Of a DNA stretch of 7,671 nucleotides, positions 4,766 through 7,671 are shown one piece after another. This stretch comes from Sulfurovum sp. (GTDB lineage Bacteria; Campylobacterota; Campylobacteria; Campylobacterales; Sulfurovaceae). Every line of letters begins with the position of its first letter. The stretch's first letter is position 1. Location of the stretch: contig JAPHUJ010000318.1 of NCBI GenBank assembly GCA_026193735.1, positions 1 to 7,671 of the forward strand, given 5' to 3'. A model generated the notes under the pieces. The model searched no databases. It saw only the letters and a program-made list of their open reading frames with translations, and was not told where the DNA came from. The position numbers and the translations under genes were made by a program.

Positions 4766-6721
4766 ATGTCTTGTCACAAAAAATCTTATATTACAACCCC
4801 AATCTACTATGTTAACGATATCGCGCACATTGGTCATGCCTATACTACGATCATCGCAGATACACTTGCACGTTACTCTCGTATGTCAGGATTAGAGACT
4901 TTCTTTCTTACCGGTACAGATGAACATGGCCAAAAAATAGAAGAGGCTGCAAAATCAAGAGGTAAAACAACCCAAGCTTATGCAGATGAGATCTCTGCAA
5001 CCTTTAAAAACCTTTGGGATGATTTTGACATCTCTTATGATAAATTTATCAGAACCACTGATGCAGACCACATGAAAGGTGTTCAAAAAGCCTTTTCAGT
5101 GATGTATGAGAATGGTGATATTTATAAAGATACCTATAAAGGCCATTACTGTATCTCTTGTGAAACGTTCTTTCCTGCTATTCAACTGGTTGATGATGAG
5201 TTTTGTCCTGAATGTGGTAAAAGTACCACTATCGTAGAAGAAGAAAGTTATTTCTTTAAACTCTCCAAGTATCAAGATAAACTACTTCAGTATTATGAAG
5301 ACCATCCAGATTTCATCTTGCCTAAGAGTAAGAGAAATGAAGTGATTCGTTTTGTAGAAGGTGGCCTGCAAGATCTTTCCATCACACGTACCAGTTTTGA
5401 CTGGGGTGTAAAACTTCCTGTAGAGATGGATGATCCTAAACATGTCATGTATGTCTGGCTGGATGCTCTCATGAACTACGTAACAGCACTTGGCTATGGT
5501 ACAGACGAAGCAAAAATGGACTTCTGGCCCGCACGTGTGCAACTCATAGGTAAAGACATTTTGCGTTTCCATGCTATATACTGGCCTGCATTCCTCATGA
5601 GCCTTGACCTTCCTCTTCCTAAGCACATCGCTGCGCACGGATGGTGGACACGTGATGGTGAAAAGATGAGTAAGTCAAAAGGGAACGTCGTAAATCCTAG
5701 AGAAGTGGCAGATGCCTATGGACTGGATAATTTCCGTTACTTTATGCTTAGAGAAGTACCATTTGGCGGTGACGGTGACTTTAGCCAAAAAGCACTCATA
5801 GACCGTATCAACTCAGATCTCGGTAACGACCTTGGTAACCTGCTCAACCGTCTTATAGGGATGAGTGGCAAATACTTTGAAGGAACTATTGACTCTGCAA
5901 ACGTAGCCAAATACTACCAGGCAGAACTTGACGAAGTACATGCATCATTGGAAAAACTCGAACCCCTGCTTTTTGAAATGCAGATACACCGATATCTCGA
6001 AGAATTATGGAGACCACTGACTGTAGCTAATAAAGCCATAGACATGTACCAGCCATGGACACTTATGAAAGAAGGTAAAGAAGAAGAAGCAATGGCACTT
6101 AATGGACTCATCGCTGCTATTCTCGCAAAAGTATCTATAATGCTTTACCCTGTTATGCCTACTGTATGTACTAAGATCTCAAAAGCTTTACACTTTAACA
6201 TCGATAATGATTCTTGGAACAGCATGATCAAAGACACAAACCTTCTTCAAACATTTGCACTTGAAAAGATCGATCCTCTTTTCCCTCGGATAGAAGAACC
6301 TCTACTCGAACAAATGGAACCTGAAGATACAAAAACTAAACCTAAAACAGAAAAAAAAGCAGAAGTAAAAGAAGAGAAAAAGACCGAAGGTATAGCGCTT
6401 ATAGGTATAGACCAGTTCTTCCAAACTTCTCTTAAAGTAGGTACTGTGGTTAAAGCAGAAGAAGTGCCAAAGAGCAAAAAACTTCTTTTACTGCAAGTGG
6501 ATATAGGTGAAGATGAACCTAGACAAGTTGTTGCCGGTATCAAAGAATGGTACTCTGCTGAAGATATGCTGGGTACACAGGTATGTGTCGTTGCAAATCT
6601 TAACCCGGCAAAACTCATGGGTCTAAAAAGTGAAGGTATGCTCCTCGCAGCAAAAGATGAGGACGGTCTATGTATGATACGTCCAGAAAAGCCTAAAACG
6701 GCTGGAACACCAATAGGTTAA
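4766..6721 (+). CDS. metG: Methionyl-tRNA synthetase with C-terminal tRNA-binding domain
   Basis: The 651-residue class I synthetase activates methionine with ATP and charges tRNA-Met, including the initiator, in the cytoplasm. Near the N-terminus are TPIYYVND (11-18), the HIGH motif (21-24) and GTDEHGQK (50-57). One zinc knuckle is formed by C129-x2-C132 and C147-x2-C150. WLDA is at 231-234, and the catalytic loop KMSKS is at 300-304. An NDLGNLLNR motif (354-362) opens the helical anticodon-binding domain (to about 510). A Lys/Glu-rich linker (about 517-541) leads to an EMAP-II/Trbp111-like OB-fold domain (about 545-640, with KVGTV and NLNPAKLMGLKSEGM). The start at 4766 is chosen because catalytic-domain homology begins there and AAGGA precedes it. 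An upstream in-frame extension shows no synthetase-like sequence. The next gene follows after 2 bases. Confidence 0.96.
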   Translation: MSCHKKSYITTPIYYVNDIAHIGHAYTTIIADTLARYSRMSGLETFFLTGTDEHGQKIEEAAKSRGKTTQAYADEISATFKNLWDDFDISYDKFIRTTDADHMKGVQKAFSVMYENGDIYKDTYKGHYCISCETFFPAIQLVDDEFCPECGKSTTIVEEESYFFKLSKYQDKLLQYYEDHPDFILPKSKRNEVIRFVEGGLQDLSITRTSFDWGVKLPVEMDDPKHVMYVWLDALMNYVTALGYGTDEAKMDFWPARVQLIGKDILRFHAIYWPAFLMSLDLPLPKHIAAHGWWTRDGEKMSKSKGNVVNPREVADAYGLDNFRYFMLREVPFGGDGDFSQKALIDRINSDLGNDLGNLLNRLIGMSGKYFEGTIDSANVAKYYQAELDEVHASLEKLEPLLFEMQIHRYLEELWRPLTVANKAIDMYQPWTLMKEGKEEEAMALNGLIAAILAKVSIMLYPVMPTVCTKISKALHFNIDNDSWNSMIKDTNLLQTFALEKIDPLFPRIEEPLLEQMEPEDTKTKPKTEKKAEVKEEKKTEGIALIGIDQFFQTSLKVGTVVKAEEVPKSKKLLLLQVDIGEDEPRQVVAGIKEWYSAEDMLGTQVCVVANLNPAKLMGLKSEGMLLAAKDEDGLCMIRPEKPKTAGTPIG

Positions 6722-6723
6722 AT

Positions 6724-7671
6724 ATGAAAATAGAAGACATTGTAAACCTCACAGAGGGAACACTCACCAACACACCAAAAGTACAAGCTATAGAAGCAGC
6801 CACTGTTTACTACTCAAAAGTAGAACATGGTGATCTTTTCTTCTCTTCAAATCAAGAAGAGATAGACCAAGCCATAGCCAATGGTGCATATGCAATCGTT
6901 TATGCAGATGACAGCATCGTAAGAAATGATGATGAGATAGCCTGGATAAAAGTCTCTGACCTCCAACTTGCAGCCTTTAAGCTCATCCGTTATGTCATCC
7001 TTAAAAAAGAGGCGAAGTTTTTCTTACTTTCTGAACATGAGCTTACTTTCCTTAAGATGATACTTGTACATAAAAACAATATTTCATTTATATCAAATGA
7101 CTGGCGAAGAGCATTCGAACAGATACTCAACTCTGAATCTTCCCTCTTTGTAGGTACGGATAAAGAACTCCTCGAACTCATCAAACCTGATGTACCTAAT
7201 CTCAATAGAGAAGTAGACGGTTACCTTGTATTTGATACACTATTTAGAAGTACATTTAAAGTGGGTGGATTTGTATATCAAGAAAAGGAACTGATTCCTT
7301 TTCATTTAGAATATCTGCTTCGTGCTATAGACTTTTGTGAAACACAGGGCCTTGCCTACTCTATAGACCGTCTCAAATATACGAAACACTTTACGCCTGT
7401 TTTCATAGATGGTAAACTCAAAAGTACCCAAGCAAGTAAAAGTGATAGAGTCGCCATCTTTACAGATAACATCTCTGATATTACAAAAGCCAGAGAGTAT
7501 GTTAAGCGAAGTAATATGTGGGTAAAAAGCATTGTATGCACACCACCTAAAACGACAGTACCGGGCATTGACCACCCTTACTGGTTTAAAACCGAAGAAG
7601 AAGTACGTGAGATACTCAAAAATATCCACTTTAACTACGCATTCATCTACAATGCAGATAAAAGTATCTTA
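6724..7671 (+). CDS. Mur-ligase-like protein without a visible P-loop (partial, runs off the right edge)
   Basis: An open frame of 316 codons starts 2 bases after the metG stop and continues past the window. AGG at 6715-6717 gives a modest ribosome site, so it is probably coupled to metG. Residues about 23-62 (AATVYYSKVEHGDLFF ... IDQAIANGAYAIVYAD) match the N-terminal domain pattern of MurE/MurF: S-x-x-V-x-x-G-D-L-F, then A-x-x-x-G-A-x-A-I-V. Where those enzymes have the ATP-binding loop G-T/S-x-G-K-T-T, this protein reads FFLLSEHELTFLKMI (about 99-113), with no glycine or catalytic lysine. A later FTDNISDITKARE stretch (246-258) weakly recalls the MurF D-x-Y-N-x-N-P region. I infer a catalytically inactive or repurposed Mur-ligase relative. 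The full length and any C-terminal domain are unseen. From memory, C. jejuni has an uncharacterised gene next to metG (about Cj0837c). Confidence 0.78.
   Translation, partial: MKIEDIVNLTEGTLTNTPKVQAIEAATVYYSKVEHGDLFFSSNQEEIDQAIANGAYAIVYADDSIVRNDDEIAWIKVSDLQLAAFKLIRYVILKKEAKFFLLSEHELTFLKMILVHKNNISFISNDWRRAFEQILNSESSLFVGTDKELLELIKPDVPNLNREVDGYLVFDTLFRSTFKVGGFVYQEKELIPFHLEYLLRAIDFCETQGLAYSIDRLKYTKHFTPVFIDGKLKSTQASKSDRVAIFTDNISDITKAREYVKRSNMWVKSIVCTPPKTTVPGIDHPYWFKTEEEVREILKNIHFNYAFIYNADKSIL

Noticed and set aside
5282..6618. Open frames on the - strand within metG (for example 5282-5638 and 6247-6618)
   Set aside because: They lie wholly antisense to a well-supported gene with all synthetase motifs, and the translations are low-complexity (Ser-rich) or Cys/His-rich without recognisable domains, as expected for antisense of a Lys/Glu-rich protein.
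6990..7629. Open frames on the - strand at 6990-7205, 7306-7629 and 7356-7568
   Set aside because: They are antisense to the continuous + strand frame from 6724 to the window end, which has a start coupled to metG and a Mur-like N-terminus.
6724..7671. Functional MurE or MurF ligase
   Set aside because: The ATP-binding G-x-x-G-K-T-T loop that these enzymes need is not present in the 316 visible residues, although it should lie near residue 100-110.

Overview
The window looks like a stretch of a chromosomal housekeeping region from a Campylobacterota (Epsilonproteobacteria) genome. A Sulfurovum- or Sulfurimonas-like organism is my best guess. The DNA is AT-rich, with short intergenic gaps and many overlapping or nearly touching genes. 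From memory, the order gltX - yggT - slt - (opposite-strand lipoprotein) - mobB - fbp - small Cys protein - metG - unknown gene matches a cluster in Campylobacter jejuni (about Cj0845c to Cj0837c). That comparison was not run here.

Layout. (1) Positions 1-1668, + strand: the last codons of gltX (glutamyl-tRNA synthetase), a YggT-family membrane protein overlapping it by 4 bases, and a periplasmic lytic transglycosylase 3 bases further on. These look like one transcription unit. (2) Positions 1682-2200, - strand: a small lipoprotein convergent with slt and divergent from mobB. (3) Positions 2292-3853, + strand: mobB (molybdopterin cofactor), fbp (a short class I fructose-1,6-bisphosphatase without the usual N-terminal AMP segment) and a 65-residue cysteine-rich protein, tightly packed. 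(4) Positions 3850-4616, - strand: a two-gene unit of an unrecognised basic, charged protein with a duplicated 33-residue module, then a small GIY-YIG (UPF0213-type) protein. This pair appears to interrupt the otherwise conserved order. (5) Positions 4766-7671, + strand: metG with a C-terminal tRNA-binding domain. Two bases later a long open frame runs off the right edge. Its N-terminus resembles the N-terminal domain of MurE/MurF ligases, but no ATP-binding P-loop is visible.

The genes mostly serve unrelated core functions: aminoacyl-tRNA supply, peptidoglycan turnover, Mo-cofactor maturation and gluconeogenesis. They share transcription units rather than a pathway. The parts most worth a second look are the Mur-ligase-like protein without a P-loop (6724 onward), the repeat-bearing unknown protein (4101-4616) with its GIY-YIG partner, and the small four-cysteine protein (3656-3853). 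I saw no rRNA, tRNA, CRISPR array or insertion sequence, and no gene-free stretch over 300 bases.
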